From: a virus
Strand: one strand, 5' to 3'
Length of the DNA stretch: 63,703 nt
IMG/VR virus record: IMGVR_UViG_3300046691_000144
Span: 1 to 63,703 of that record
Part shown: piece by piece, positions 32,684 through 41,731 of the stretch
Layout: the number at the start of each line of letters is the position of its first letter
Position numbering within the stretch: the first letter of the stretch is position 1
Program-made: the position numbers and the translations under genes
The notes under the pieces: generated by a model
Databases searched by the model: none
What the model saw: only the letters and a program-made list of their open reading frames with translations
Told to the model about the DNA's origin: nothing

Positions 32684-33961
32684 TTAGGCCGAGCAGGTGA
32701 GCTTCTTGATCGCTTCCGGCAGAACAACCTGACCGCCAGTGCGGCGGCGGAAGATGAACCGAACGTTGCCGCCGGTAGCCTGCGTATAGGGGTCTCGCAG
32801 GAGCTCCATGGCAATGCGGTCAACCAGCGTGTAAGCGCGGCTGAAATCGCCGTAAGCGACAGGCGTGGTGCCGGCTGCTTCGTTCGGCATATCCGGAACC
32901 TCGACGTAGGGGTCGCCGTCGATCGTGTTCGGGCGGCCGAGCGCAATGCCGGGCATCCAGATGTAGTTTTTCTGACCATCCTTCAAGCGGCGAACAGAGC
33001 CGAGCGTGGTGCGGTTCAGCGCCCACGAAGCGTTGCGCGTGTAGGCGGTCTTCAGGCTGTACTTCAGCGACAGCAGGCCATTAGCCTGGCCGTCGACGTC
33101 AGCGATGGTTGCGGCAGAACCGGAGTTGGTGCTCGCGACGCCAGCGGCAACGAGGAAGCCTTCCGGCTTGCCGACGCCATTGCCAGAAACGAAGGCTGCG
33201 CCTTCAGCAACTGCGAACTGCTCGGTAGCTTCGAAGCTGATTTCCGATTCCAGATTGAAGGCGGAGTCTTCAAGGTTCTGGTTCGAGATGTCGATCAGCG
33301 CGAACAGCTCATGGGTCGGGATTTCCCACATGCCGTAGCGCAGGCCGTCGGTCTCAGCCTTGGTGCCCTGTTCGGCAACCCACTGAGCCGCAAACTGGCC
33401 GGTGCGCTTCGGAAGCTGAATGGACTTCGAAGCGGTCTGTCGAACGCGAGCAAGAGCGCGTGCCGGAGAGATTTCCGTGACGGTCTTGATGATTTCGCGG
33501 ACGTATTCAACCGGCGCAAGATAGCCGCCGGTCGTGTCGTTGCCGACAGCCAGAGCCTTGTATTCGGCCAGCACATCAGCCAGAGCCTTCTGCTGGTCAG
33601 CAGGCAGGTTCGGAATGCCGATGGTGTGGGCGCCGACGACTGCGCGAGCCCAGGTGTTCACCTTGGACTTCAGGTCGACCTTGCGCTGTTCCGGATCGGA
33701 AGAGCCGGCGATCGAGAGGCGGTTAAGCTTCTGCTCGAGTTCGTCGACGTGTTCCTTTTCCTTCTTGGATTCAAGCGCAGCAGCGGTGAGCTTCTGGTTG
33801 ATGTCTTCCAGCTTGGCCAGGTCGGTTTCGATGCGGCCGAGCTTCTCAGATACGAGCGGATCGGCTGCGCCCTTCTTCTCAATTTCATTGAGGCGGGCGT
33901 CGTTGGTGGACTTGAAGGCTTCAAAAGCCGTCATGACTTGTTCGATGGCGGAATCAGCCAT
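32684..33961 (-). CDS. major capsid protein, HK97 fold, 425 aa
   Basis: The N-terminal 100 residues are a charged coiled coil (the delta domain/scaffold, expected to be removed by the prohead protease). The mature part contains GNDTTGGYLAPVEYVREIIKTVTEISPAR and later GDPYVEVPDMPN and YGDFSRAYTLVDR, all characteristic of HK97-type capsid proteins. Its leader CCACCACATCATAGGAGACGCAA is strong. Four hundred residues is the usual family size. Confidence 0.95.
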   Translation of the reverse strand: MADSAIEQVMTAFEAFKSTNDARLNEIEKKGAADPLVSEKLGRIETDLAKLEDINQKLTAAALESKKEKEHVDELEQKLNRLSIAGSSDPEQRKVDLKSKVNTWARAVVGAHTIGIPNLPADQQKALADVLAEYKALAVGNDTTGGYLAPVEYVREIIKTVTEISPARALARVRQTASKSIQLPKRTGQFAAQWVAEQGTKAETDGLRYGMWEIPTHELFALIDISNQNLEDSAFNLESEISFEATEQFAVAEGAAFVSGNGVGKPEGFLVAAGVASTNSGSAATIADVDGQANGLLSLKYSLKTAYTRNASWALNRTTLGSVRRLKDGQKNYIWMPGIALGRPNTIDGDPYVEVPDMPNEAAGTTPVAYGDFSRAYTLVDRIAMELLRDPYTQATGGNVRFIFRRRTGGQVVLPEAIKKLTCSA

Positions 33962-34005
33962 TTGCGTCTCCTATGATGTGGTGGATGTGGCAACAGACGC
34001 CTTGG

Positions 34006-34746
34006 TCAGGCGGTCAGCGCACGAATTCGCTCGGCGAGCTCGGTTAGCTCTGCCTCACTCTTGATTGCCGCCTCCTCTTCATCACGAAGATCAGCATTCG
34101 GCTCTACTTCATCGCGAAGCAGTAGGCTTTTAAAGACCGCGACAGCTTTCACGCTGTCGGCCCGCGACAGGCCGGCTTCACGCAGGCTGTCTTCGATTTC
34201 TCGCGGGTTAAATTCTGATTTTACGCTGGTGACGCGTGATTTTGGGTTGGCCGGGAACGTCACAAGCGATACCTCAATGAGGTCTACCGCCTTCAGCGTC
34301 CTTCGCGGCTCATCCGGAGCTGACCGCATAGACCAATCCACAGCACGAAAGCCGATGGAAAGGCCACCAATTGCCGGTCTTGGCGTCATTTTGAGTAGTT
34401 GATAGTACTCTTTGCCGCGATCGGTGGGTGCCAACTTGCCTTCAACATAAAGGCCGACGTCATCTTCACGCATCTCGGTCCAGACACCAACTGGCGTCAT
34501 TTCCGTGCCAAAACTGCCGTGTTGAGACAACATTGCAGGCCAAACGCCTGATTTTCTGGCTTTTGCGAGAGTGTCGGCGAATGCCCCTTTCAATATGACG
34601 TCGTCATAAGAGTCGGCATTACCGAAAACAGCGCCGTAACCAGAGAAAGTCATGTCGCCGTCGGAAACGTTGGCGGAATCAAGCTTGATCTCACCAAGGG
34701 CAAAACTGAAGTGCTCGATCGCACCAGAACCAGTCTTTTTTGTCAT
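34006..34746 (-). CDS. prohead protease (S78/HK97 type), 246 aa
   Basis: GYGAVFGNADSYDDVILKGAF, the catalytic His in MLSQHGS, and Ser in GGLSIGF followed by LIEVSLVTFPAN form the full S78 protease signature. It matures the capsid by removing the scaffold domain. The C-terminal 70 residues are a helical acidic extension. It overlaps the portal gene by 4 bases. Confidence 0.93.
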   Translation of the reverse strand: MTKKTGSGAIEHFSFALGEIKLDSANVSDGDMTFSGYGAVFGNADSYDDVILKGAFADTLAKARKSGVWPAMLSQHGSFGTEMTPVGVWTEMREDDVGLYVEGKLAPTDRGKEYYQLLKMTPRPAIGGLSIGFRAVDWSMRSAPDEPRRTLKAVDLIEVSLVTFPANPKSRVTSVKSEFNPREIEDSLREAGLSRADSVKAVAVFKSLLLRDEVEPNADLRDEEEAAIKSEAELTELAERIRALTA

Positions 34747-35990
34747 GTATTTTGATCCTGCTGGCCGGTATTCGGCTTGGCCGGCAACTTGGAGCCAGCA
34801 ACATTCGTCGGTTTCGGCAACTTGCTAGCCTCTCCGCCCATCGCATTCAGGTCTTCCGCTGCGCGAACCTCGTCTTGGCTCATCCAGGCGGGGCTTCCCC
34901 CACTCCCAAGCGCCTTGGAATAGAAGGTTGCTCGATCGGCGGCAGCGCCACGCATCAGCGAATTCATGTTGAATTTCGCGAAAAAGCCCTCATCTTCCGT
35001 GCCGTCGAGCAAATCGTTGTCGATCGACTGCTCAATGCGTACGACCCACGGCATAAGAGTGTGGATCACATGCGCCAGAAAGATCTGTTCCGCACTGGCA
35101 AACGTCATGGACTGGCCGGAATGTCCCACCATTGGTGGCAACACACGGAATGAACGACAGATTTCCTCAATCTGAAACTTGCGCGTCTCAAGATGCTCAG
35201 CGTCGACGCCAGTCATCGTCTGCGGGGTCCAATTGAACCCGGAGTCGATGACGAATGGCTTATGTCTGTTGGCTCCGCCGATCTGAGCAGCAATCCATGC
35301 CTGGATCTGCTTGTACTTGTCTGGGTCGATCTTCGCTTCGGTCGAATACACCCCCGATGTCTGCAAACCGTTGGCGTGCATCTCCGCTTGGGTATTTTCG
35401 GTAGCGATGGTGAGGCCGATAGCCTCTCGAGCCTGCCTTACGGCATCCAAACCGCGCCATGTGTCCCATGACGGGCCGCGTATGTGCCAGATAAGTGACT
35501 GCGGGAAGTCCATCGACCGCCCATCAATTCCGCTAACGGTATAGGTTAGTGAGTAATCCGTGTTGCGCGTAATAGTAACGCAACCGGGATCGATCGGAAT
35601 AAGTTCCTTGACCTGATTGCGGACGATATTCTTGTAGAAAAAGGCGTTGCCGGTCAGCGCAAGATGAAAAATCATCGTCTCGCGTAGCGCAAAAGACGAC
35701 TGCCACTTGTTTGGCTTGCGGTTCAAAACCTTGTAAAGAGGGTGGTCAACTGCAGGCAGGCTACCCTTGCCGTTTGGCAGTTCTTGCATGACGCGCAATG
35801 GAACCTGCGCAACACCTTCCGCAATTACGCGGATGCAGGCGAAAACCGTAGAAACATCTAGAGCCCTCTCCCAGCTCACATCAACGCCAGACTTTGAAAC
35901 TCTAGAACCAAACCAATTCAGCCAAACGGGGTCAAACGACACCGATTTTTCCTCGGCCTTGCGGCCGAGTAGCCTATCAATGATACCCAT
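34743..35990 (-). CDS. portal protein, HK97 family, 415 aa
   Basis: Sequence such as DVSTVFACIRVIAEGVAQVPLRVM, HPLYKVLNRKPN and WHIRGPSWDTWRGLDAVRQAREAIGL is diagnostic for HK97-type portals. Two in-frame ATGs exist (35996 and 35990). The second lies at proper distance from AAGGA and is preferred. It forms the dodecameric DNA channel. Confidence 0.94.
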   Translation of the reverse strand: MGIIDRLLGRKAEEKSVSFDPVWLNWFGSRVSKSGVDVSWERALDVSTVFACIRVIAEGVAQVPLRVMQELPNGKGSLPAVDHPLYKVLNRKPNKWQSSFALRETMIFHLALTGNAFFYKNIVRNQVKELIPIDPGCVTITRNTDYSLTYTVSGIDGRSMDFPQSLIWHIRGPSWDTWRGLDAVRQAREAIGLTIATENTQAEMHANGLQTSGVYSTEAKIDPDKYKQIQAWIAAQIGGANRHKPFVIDSGFNWTPQTMTGVDAEHLETRKFQIEEICRSFRVLPPMVGHSGQSMTFASAEQIFLAHVIHTLMPWVVRIEQSIDNDLLDGTEDEGFFAKFNMNSLMRGAAADRATFYSKALGSGGSPAWMSQDEVRAAEDLNAMGGEASKLPKPTNVAGSKLPAKPNTGQQDQNT

Positions 35991-36024
35991 GGGCATTCCT
36001 TATTTTTATGAAATGCCCGATGGG

Positions 36025-38025
36025 CTATGCTGGCGGCGTCGCGTAATCCTCATTCGGATTAAGCACCTCCCAGAAGGACTGACCTTGCGACGCGGGCGCA
36101 CCATCAACTGCCGCGCCAACTGCCATTGCGGCAGCGACAGCCGGGTCGATACGAATTGTCGACTTCTTCTTGGAAAACCACTGGTTGCCCATAAGCGGGT
36201 CCGTCTCGATCGCCACACCCATCAACGCACCAAGCAGCACCGGTGACCGGCGAAGCCTAATACGCTCTTCAAGGATCAGCGTTTCTAGCGCTGCGACAGA
36301 ACCAGGCATCCACAACCCCAAAGGCGCAGGCAGGCCAGCAGCCTTGGCTGCCTCAACCTTCTCTTCGCTGGGTTTGGCGCGGCGCTTGCCGCCCTGCGGA
36401 TGACTTACAGAGGGGATATCCACGCCATAGGAGTCCAACTCCTCTTCGAACTTGTCGAAGGCGTATTTATCGTAAGCCAGGACGCCAATACCGTGCTCCG
36501 TATTGATGCGAGAGAACAGCGCGGCGACATGGTCATAGCGAACTCTCTTGCCTTCAGGAGCATTGATGTATGGTTGCTTTGTCAGGTTACCGTCGGCATC
36601 CTTATGGAATGTCTCATTCCACAGACGATACGGCACATGGTCGACCTTGGACCGCTCATCCATTGTGTCGCGCGGCGTGAACGCCTCAAGCCACAAATCG
36701 TAAGTCGGCAGATCGGCTTCTGAACCGTCGGCACGCGTAACGCGCTTCGTCCCGGTCTCAACCGCGAACACGGCAGCTGTCAAATCCTTCGAGCCTGACA
36801 AGTCCAGCCCGGACGATGTGATCTTCTTGCCTTTGTGCTCGACGTACGGGTCGAAGTCGAACATTACCTTTTCGAGGATTGGTCGCGGTATCCACGCTGT
36901 GTCGGACTCGGTCCAGACGCAGAAATGTAGCCGCAAGATTCCGTTGCGCTTCGAAGGAATGTCCTTCGCCTGAGCCACAACGCCCTCGAGATATTCGTAT
37001 TTCAGGATGACACCAAGGAGAGGGTTCGCCTTGACCCAGCATGTCGGGTCAGTCAGCGGATCGTCGTCCTTGTCGAGCGCGCACACGTAAGAGAACGTGT
37101 CGTCACTACCTTCCCACGTCTCACCGACATAGGTAAAATCATCGTCTGGCGTCTGAGTGCCTGCCGCAACTTTGATTGCGTGCTGGTGCTCTGCCCAGCA
37201 TATTGAGTTGCGATCGCTCCCGCTGTTGGTAATCATCAGCAAGAGCGGCGAGCGACGGAACTTAAAGCCGCGCTCGAGCATCTCGATAACGTCGCCGTTC
37301 GGATGCTCGTGGAGCTCGTCACAGAGCGCAATGTACGGACGCGGGCCGCTAGATGCGCCTTCGCGCGAAATTGGCCGAAAGAACGAGCCAGACTTAAGGT
37401 CGGCTAGATTCCAGACGGGATTGCCGCCAGATTTGGTAATTCTCCTGGCAAGAGCCGGAGACTGATCGACCATGGCGACAGCGTCACGGAACAGGACCAT
37501 GGCTTGAGCCTTGTCCTTACCAGCCGCGTAAATCTCAGCGCGCTCCTCACTGTCATACATCATGCCGATAAGGCCGATGCCACCAGCGAATGGAGACTTG
37601 CCGTTGCCTTTGCCCTCCTCGCCGTAATAACGGCGGAACCGGCGAAGCCAATCTCCTTCTGGTGTCTGCCTCTCCCACCCGAACAGCGAACCGACTTTAA
37701 ACTTCTGCGAGATATGCAGAATGAATGGGCGCCCCTCGAACTGGCCGCCGTTCAGCTTCAATACGTCCTCAAAGAACCCGATCTTGTCGAGTGCGGCACT
37801 AAGATTGAAGCGCAGTCCTCGCTTACCGCCGTGCTTGCGGTCATCTCTATGACGACGGCAAGCATTGCGTACATGCGGGCCAGCGACGATCGCGCCGCTA
37901 ATGACAGCTTCTGCGTACTCATCGACAGGGCCGGTAGGGTATTTCGGGTTAATGATGTCGCCAGCAACCGGCGCTCGGCTACCTGCCGCGGAAATACTTT
38001 TCGGCTGGATCTTCTGTGTCGCCAT
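36025..38025 (-). CDS. terL: terminase large subunit, 666 aa
   Basis: ATPase part: Walker A GKGNGKS near residue 140 and Walker B IALCDELHE near 236. Nuclease part: GLDLSGSKDLTA near 405 and later VLAYDKYAFDKFEEEL. This is the Terminase_1 family that pairs with P27-like small subunits. It cuts and pumps DNA into proheads. It overlaps the small subunit gene by 47 bases. Confidence 0.96.
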   Translation of the reverse strand: MATQKIQPKSISAAGSRAPVAGDIINPKYPTGPVDEYAEAVISGAIVAGPHVRNACRRHRDDRKHGGKRGLRFNLSAALDKIGFFEDVLKLNGGQFEGRPFILHISQKFKVGSLFGWERQTPEGDWLRRFRRYYGEEGKGNGKSPFAGGIGLIGMMYDSEERAEIYAAGKDKAQAMVLFRDAVAMVDQSPALARRITKSGGNPVWNLADLKSGSFFRPISREGASSGPRPYIALCDELHEHPNGDVIEMLERGFKFRRSPLLLMITNSGSDRNSICWAEHQHAIKVAAGTQTPDDDFTYVGETWEGSDDTFSYVCALDKDDDPLTDPTCWVKANPLLGVILKYEYLEGVVAQAKDIPSKRNGILRLHFCVWTESDTAWIPRPILEKVMFDFDPYVEHKGKKITSSGLDLSGSKDLTAAVFAVETGTKRVTRADGSEADLPTYDLWLEAFTPRDTMDERSKVDHVPYRLWNETFHKDADGNLTKQPYINAPEGKRVRYDHVAALFSRINTEHGIGVLAYDKYAFDKFEEELDSYGVDIPSVSHPQGGKRRAKPSEEKVEAAKAAGLPAPLGLWMPGSVAALETLILEERIRLRRSPVLLGALMGVAIETDPLMGNQWFSKKKSTIRIDPAVAAAMAVGAAVDGAPASQGQSFWEVLNPNEDYATPPA

Positions 38026-38368
38026 CTGGCTGCGCTCCGGCCTTCGACGCGTCGGCCGGCGTAGCGCCCATCTGGCCGTAGCATTGGCGAAGCAGATTCA
38101 AGGCCTGGACTCCGCAGTCTTCGCCAGCCATCATTCGCCCGCGGATCTGAGCCGCAATAGCAAGGTGGCCTCTATGTGAATGGTTGAGCCACGGAATTTC
38201 CGTAGCGATCTCGCGCCAAGCAAGCTGCGCGTGTTCTTTAAGCCAGGCGTGCGGCTCGCCGACGCCTTCGGCAACGACTGGTTCGTTGCGGGTTTCGAAT
38301 CTGCCCTTGTTCTTCTTGTCGGCGCCAGTAGCGGCTGCCTTTGCCTTTGGCGTCCTTGGGTTCGCCAT
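37979..38368 (-). CDS. terS: terminase small subunit (P27-like), 129 aa
   Basis: Basic disordered N terminus followed by PHAWLKEHAQLAWREIATEIPWLNHSHRGHLAIAAQIRGRM and a short acidic tail, a pattern of P27-family small terminases. First gene of the late operon, 112 bases behind a strong promoter. Confidence 0.9.
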   Translation of the reverse strand: MANPRTPKAKAAATGADKKNKGRFETRNEPVVAEGVGEPHAWLKEHAQLAWREIATEIPWLNHSHRGHLAIAAQIRGRMMAGEDCGVQALNLLRQCYGQMGATPADASKAGAQPDGDTEDPAEKYFRGR

Positions 38369-38479
38369 GGAATTTACCTCAACATCTCAACTGTGGCGTT
38401 GCGTGCGTTTGCCCACCACCGGTTCCCAAGGCGTGCAGTCGTAGAGATCAGACCCACCCCTACCCAGGTCAAACCCTTC

Positions 38480-38508
38480 ATCATACCACTATTCCTGGAT
38501 GGTGTCAA
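38480..38508 (-). promoter_or_regulatory. strong sigma70-like late promoter upstream of the terminase genes
   Basis: Minus strand: TTGACA (38508-38503), 17-bp spacer, TATGAT (38485-38480). It is the best consensus promoter in the window and has no copy of the 16-bp palindrome. It should drive packaging, head, tail and lysis genes. How it is kept silent in the lysogen is not evident from the sequence. Confidence 0.82.
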
Positions 38509-38564
38509 CAACTAAATGCAATAAAATCACCGATTTATCGAATTATTTTCATCTAATTTATGAA

Positions 38565-38855
38565 CTACAGAGGCCATCCGTCTGGCCCATAGCGCACGAC
38601 TGACTTTCCAAGCTCTTCGTTCTGCTTGTGCTTCGAATGACACGAGGCGCAAAGGCTTTGTAGTTCGCCATGCCAGAACAGGTCATAGTCACCACGATGT
38701 GGGGTGACGTGGTCGGCGGTGTCTGCGATGGTGATCTCTTCCGACATCAAGCACATCTCGCATAGAGGCCGCTTGGAGAACTGTACTTGCCGCCTACGCT
38801 CCCACCTAGCTAGCCCATACCAGCCGTGCCATGGGCGCTTATCGGTCTTGGCCAT
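38565..38855 (-). CDS. HNH endonuclease next to the terminase, 96 aa
   Basis: WERRRQVQFSKRPLCEMCLMSEEITIADTADHVTPHRGDYDLFWHGELQSLCASCHSKHK is the complete small HNH domain of the terminase-associated class, which in HK97-type phages assists specific cleavage by terminase. It lies upstream of the late promoter. Confidence 0.9.
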   Translation of the reverse strand: MAKTDKRPWHGWYGLARWERRRQVQFSKRPLCEMCLMSEEITIADTADHVTPHRGDYDLFWHGELQSLCASCHSKHKQNEELGKSVVRYGPDGWPL

Positions 38856-38871
38856 GAGTGCGCACCAGTGT

Positions 38872-38947
38872 TGGAGCTAGCAGCAGGAGTCGAACCAGCA
38901 ACCCACCGCCTACAATGCGGTAGCTCTACCTGTTGAGCTATGCTAGC
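38872..38947 (-). tRNA. tRNA-Thr (anticodon UGU), 76 nt
   Basis: Minus strand folds into a full cloverleaf: acceptor GCTAGCA with TGCTAGC (7 bp), D stem GCTC/GAGC, anticodon stem ACCGC/GCGGT with loop ATTGTAG (anticodon TGT), variable loop GGGTT, T arm GCTGG-TTCGACT-CCTGC with one mismatch, discriminator T and encoded CCA. It decodes ACA, a rare codon in GC-rich hosts. It lies between two HNH genes. Confidence 0.93.
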
Positions 38948-38950
38948 GCG

Positions 38951-39343
38951 TTAGTAAGATAGGCCATCATGGTATCTAGCCACGCGAGAATGACGACCGT
39001 TGCCCTTGTTCCTGGCCTTGTAGGTGGGCAGTAGTGCATCACAGTTGTTGCAGATAAGTCTTAAGTTGCTGCGAGCATTGTTCTCATGGTTACCATCTAT
39101 ATGATCCATGACCACTGGCACTGGCTGACCTTGCCATTCCTCAATGCCGCAAGCCTCGCAGCGAATGCCGACTTCCTCTATCATCCTCTTGCGAGCCGTT
39201 GTCTGCGATGTCGGGGCATCCTGCCCAATCTGGGCTTTCCTTGTCTCACGGAAACATTCTATTGAGCAATAAACCGATTGCGGTCTTTTGGTCTCATTAC
39301 CACAATGGAGACACGGCGCTCTGTTCTTTTTCGGATTTGGCAA
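38951..39343 (-). CDS. HNH endonuclease, zinc-finger type, 130 aa, TTG start
   Basis: The likely start is TTG at 39343 after TTGGAGATTTCA. Upstream extension of the frame looks non-coding. CLHCGNETKRPQSVYCSIEC is a zinc ribbon. RCEACGI ... VVMDHIDGNHENNARSNLRLICNNC is the HNH core of a phage homing-type endonuclease. It lies just upstream of the tRNA gene. Confidence 0.82.
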   Translation of the reverse strand: MPNPKKNRAPCLHCGNETKRPQSVYCSIECFRETRKAQIGQDAPTSQTTARKRMIEEVGIRCEACGIEEWQGQPVPVVMDHIDGNHENNARSNLRLICNNCDALLPTYKARNKGNGRHSRVARYHDGLSY

Positions 39344-39376
39344 TGAAATCTCCAAGAGCGGCGCTACATACAGGAA

Positions 39377-39434
39377 GAAAGCAAAAGCAGCCAGGGAGGC
39401 ACCCGCTTTATCTTTGCGGACCTCGACCTGGCTG
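39377..39434 (-). terminator. long imperfect hairpin with U-rich tail
   Basis: CAGCCAGG at 39388-39395 pairs with CCTGGCTG at 39427-39434, with a second inner stem (CCGC/GCGG) between them. On the minus strand CTTTTGCTTTC follows. It probably ends transcripts from the promoter at 40962-40990. Confidence 0.55.
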
Positions 39435-39465
39435 CAGGATCCCAACAGCAGCGAGAGGAGGCGCG

Positions 39466-39717
39466 CTATGGGGATGGGTATGCCCAACGGAATGCCGCGT
39501 CCAAGCCGCAAGCATCTAGCCGTGAGTGGGCAATGTGATAACGAAGATGGGGATAGCGGATTGGAACGCGTCCCAGGCATGCTGCTAGCAGAGCCTCCAA
39601 ATCCATGGATGCTAGCAAGACGGACACCATCACTGGGCCGCAGTCATCTTCGTGTAGGGCTGCATCCAGCCACCACTCGTCAGTGGCGCCCTCCTGTTGC
39701 TTCAGGATGTTAGGCAT
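39466..39717 (-). CDS. doubtful small protein, 83 aa
   Basis: ATG at 39717 opens a frame whose product (EGATDEWWLDAALHEDDCGPVMVSVLLASMDLEALLAACLG) has balanced composition and an amphipathic helix, but the ribosome binding site is weak and no family is recognised. The rest of 39718-39989 holds no gene I can support. Confidence 0.35.
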   Translation of the reverse strand: MPNILKQQEGATDEWWLDAALHEDDCGPVMVSVLLASMDLEALLAACLGRVPIRYPHLRYHIAHSRLDACGLDAAFRWAYPSP

Positions 39718-39989
39718 AAGCTCACGGCAGCCACGGTACGAAACCCGGTGCAGCAACAAGCCCAGAGGACTAGGATGCTCATATGAAAGCAAGGAACGGC
39801 CACGGACAATCGCCGCATGCCTTTACAGGGTGTACAAAGTCCTGCCTTGCCAATAGTTACCCTCAAGTTCAGCGGCGTCGCCTTGCCTTGCGGCCGTACC
39901 GACGCATAACTGAGGGGCGGTCGCAACCGCAACTCTTTGGGGATGTTTCCATCCCTCTCATAAGAGTACGCAGCAACGACGCACGAAAA

Positions 39990-40922
39990 TTACGCCGCCA
40001 TCGGTTTTTTTCTATTTCGGATGGACGACAGTATTTCAGCTATATCAATCAACGCTTCCTTGCCTGCCGCTATCGCCGATCCTTCATCGTGGCCTAGACG
40101 TAGCCCGATCGATTTAAGTGTGCCTCGTGCCGCCACCTCTTCGATAACCGTGGTGGCACTACTCGTAGGTGCGTCAGGATATTCCCACATGAGAGCGCCG
40201 CTTGACGAGTTGCCGGACGGGTTTGACAACCCACCTAGAAAGCCAGCTCCCTCAGCTATGGCTTGCGGGCAGAACGTCACGCCAACAGGCAGTTGACTGG
40301 CCTTAACGTCGCCACCAACGCCAAACATCTCTAGAATTGCCCTTGCAGCCTCGACGCCTGGGAGTGGATCATACATCGGTGCCAAGGCTGGCTCGCCTGA
40401 TAGCGGTCTATGATAGTGCTCTGCCGCCATAGGGGATGGCGTCGTGGCCTTCGTTGACAGATAGAAGAGTGGCGAACGGGTTTTGTTCTCTTTGCTTTCC
40501 GTGCTGCGTGGGCGGTCTGTCGGCTTCAGCTTCTTGCCCTTCTTGGTTGCTCCCCACTCGACAAGGCGACCATTCAGGAATCTTAGTGCGCCAATCGACA
40601 CGCGGCGTTCCGTTTCATATGTGGGTTCGATTGGGTTGCCGTCTTCGTCGTGCGACGCGTTCATCAGCTCGCCGATTGTAGGGCGTATCTCCTGACGTGT
40701 CGGCTCGACATCGACGAACCAGTTCGCAGACGGTCGTGGCAGTGCGTCTGCAAACGCCTGCGCAAGATCTGGCCTGTTGTCCCATAGCCACCTAAGGGCT
40801 GGAAGCGTGCCACGGTAATGCGGCTCCCTAGGCTTGCGCTGCGGATTGTTATCGTTTGCAGCCTTGGGTGCGGCATTGCCAAAATCGACAAGTTGCTCTG
40901 CCAGTGATCCGTGCCGTGCCAT
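39990..40922 (-). CDS. hypothetical early protein, 310 aa
   Basis: It begins after the leader CACCACATGATGAGGGGATGAT and has its own operator-controlled promoter. The first 35 residues contain KAANDNNPQRKP. A middle domain (LPALRWLWDNRPDLAQAFADALPRPSANWF) precedes a Ser/Thr/Pro-rich region and a helical C terminus. I do not recognise the family. Dedicated control suggests an early or accessory role. Confidence 0.75.
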   Translation of the reverse strand: MARHGSLAEQLVDFGNAAPKAANDNNPQRKPREPHYRGTLPALRWLWDNRPDLAQAFADALPRPSANWFVDVEPTRQEIRPTIGELMNASHDEDGNPIEPTYETERRVSIGALRFLNGRLVEWGATKKGKKLKPTDRPRSTESKENKTRSPLFYLSTKATTPSPMAAEHYHRPLSGEPALAPMYDPLPGVEAARAILEMFGVGGDVKASQLPVGVTFCPQAIAEGAGFLGGLSNPSGNSSSGALMWEYPDAPTSSATTVIEEVAARGTLKSIGLRLGHDEGSAIAAGKEALIDIAEILSSIRNRKKPMAA

Positions 40923-40961
40923 ATCATCCCCTCATCATGTGGTGCTATTGCGGTGATGCTG

Positions 40962-40990
40962 AATGTATGTTAATTTGACAAATTTGTCAA
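40962..40990 (-). promoter_or_regulatory. operator-controlled promoter
   Basis: Minus strand: TTGACA (40990-40985), 17 bp, TACATT (40967-40962), with TTGACAAATTTGTCAA at 40975-40990. It drives the 310-residue gene. Confidence 0.85.
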
Positions 40991-41000
40991 GATTGACACA

Positions 41001-41029
41001 ACGAGAAAAGGCCGCGCGATGGCGGCCTT
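41001..41029 (-). terminator. intrinsic terminator
   Basis: AAGGCCGC at 41008-41015 pairs with GCGGCCTT at 41022-41029. On the minus strand TTTTCTCG follows. It ends the small-gene operon 41057-41666. Confidence 0.82.
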
Positions 41030-41056
41030 GGTGTGTGGGGCGTTGGTCACTTCATC

Positions 41057-41188
41057 TTACCAGCCGTCGAAGCCGGATCGATTTACAATCTTGCCGCAGT
41101 GCTTGCATTCTTCCTGCCAAGATACATGCTTTTCGCTGCCATTTATGTATCTCCAGACGTGGCGGCCTAGCTTGCAAAGAATTCTCAT
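41057..41188 (-). CDS. small zinc-binding protein, 43 aa
   Basis: ATG at 41188 follows AAGGAGACGCAAAC, an ideal ribosome binding site. The 43-residue product has C-K-H-C-G-K near residue 28 and a Cys and His earlier (ILCKLGRHVW), enough for one metal site. Last gene before the terminator. Confidence 0.75.
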   Translation of the reverse strand: MRILCKLGRHVWRYINGSEKHVSWQEECKHCGKIVNRSGFDGW

Positions 41189-41218
41189 GTTTGCGTCTCC
41201 TTGGTTATGGCGGTGGCG

Positions 41219-41446
41219 TCAGTCGTAAGCGGACTTGTTGGCGGCAACCTTATCCAAAGCTCCCATGTCGATGAACATTTCCAGTGTGTTTATGGCGACA
41301 GTCCAGCAATCGTTGCCGCAATCGTCGCCGTTTTCGGCGCAAGTCATTTCAACGTAGCAGCGCTGGCTATCGGTGTAGCCTCGCCCATCGCATTCTTTAC
41401 GAACGCGGGCATAGAACTCTGCTTCTGTATATCTTCTCTCCGTCAT
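41219..41446 (-). CDS. small hypothetical protein, 75 aa
   Basis: The start at 41446 lies 10 bases behind the upstream stop, after TGAGGAGACGAAG. MTERRYTEAEFYARVRKECDGRGY ... CAENGDDCGNDCWTVAINTLE is an acidic, Cys-containing protein. Its function is not known. Confidence 0.75.
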   Translation of the reverse strand: MTERRYTEAEFYARVRKECDGRGYTDSQRCYVEMTCAENGDDCGNDCWTVAINTLEMFIDMGALDKVAANKSAYD

Positions 41447-41456
41447 CTTCGTCTCC

Positions 41457-41666
41457 TCAGATTGACGGGCGAAACTTGCTGACTGCTTTGAATTCAGCCT
41501 CAAGCTCGATCACTTCGGCGCGAAGTTGGGCAGAACGAAGTTCGATCGTAGCAAGATCAAACAAACCAGCGCGATAACCGGGGATAAGGTTGTTCTGTTC
41601 TTTACGGTTCGCGATCAGGCGGGCTTGAATTCTTTTGTGTGCTTCGATTGCTTCGGCGCGGTTCAT
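41457..41666 (-). CDS. small coiled-coil protein, 69 aa
   Basis: Leader CACCACTGAGGAGACGGAC precedes ATG. Nearly the entire protein is a charged helix (AIEAHKRIQARLIANRKEQNN ... LRAEVIELEAEFKAV). First gene of a three-gene operon behind an operator-controlled promoter. Confidence 0.78.
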   Translation of the reverse strand: MNRAEAIEAHKRIQARLIANRKEQNNLIPGYRAGLFDLATIELRSAQLRAEVIELEAEFKAVSKFRPSI

Positions 41667-41702
41667 GTCCGTCTCCTCAGTGGTGTTCAGTTGGTAAAAT
41701 CA

Positions 41703-41731
41703 AACTACGCCGACTCGTCAAATTTGTCAAC
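41703..41731 (-). promoter_or_regulatory. operator-controlled promoter, variant site
   Basis: Minus strand: TTGACA (41731-41726), 17 bp, TAGTTT (41708-41703). The operator is the imperfect form TTGACAAATTTGACGA at 41716-41731, identical to the variant at 61230-61245. Confidence 0.78.

Noticed and set aside
39343-39580. Longer N terminus of the HNH gene at 38951
   Set aside because: The region includes the terminator-like hairpin and a composition unlike coding sequence. TTG at 39343 has a clear ribosome binding site.
39702-39932. Minus-strand frame with many cysteines
   Set aside because: Composition is untypical, there is no good ribosome binding site, and it overlaps another doubtful frame.
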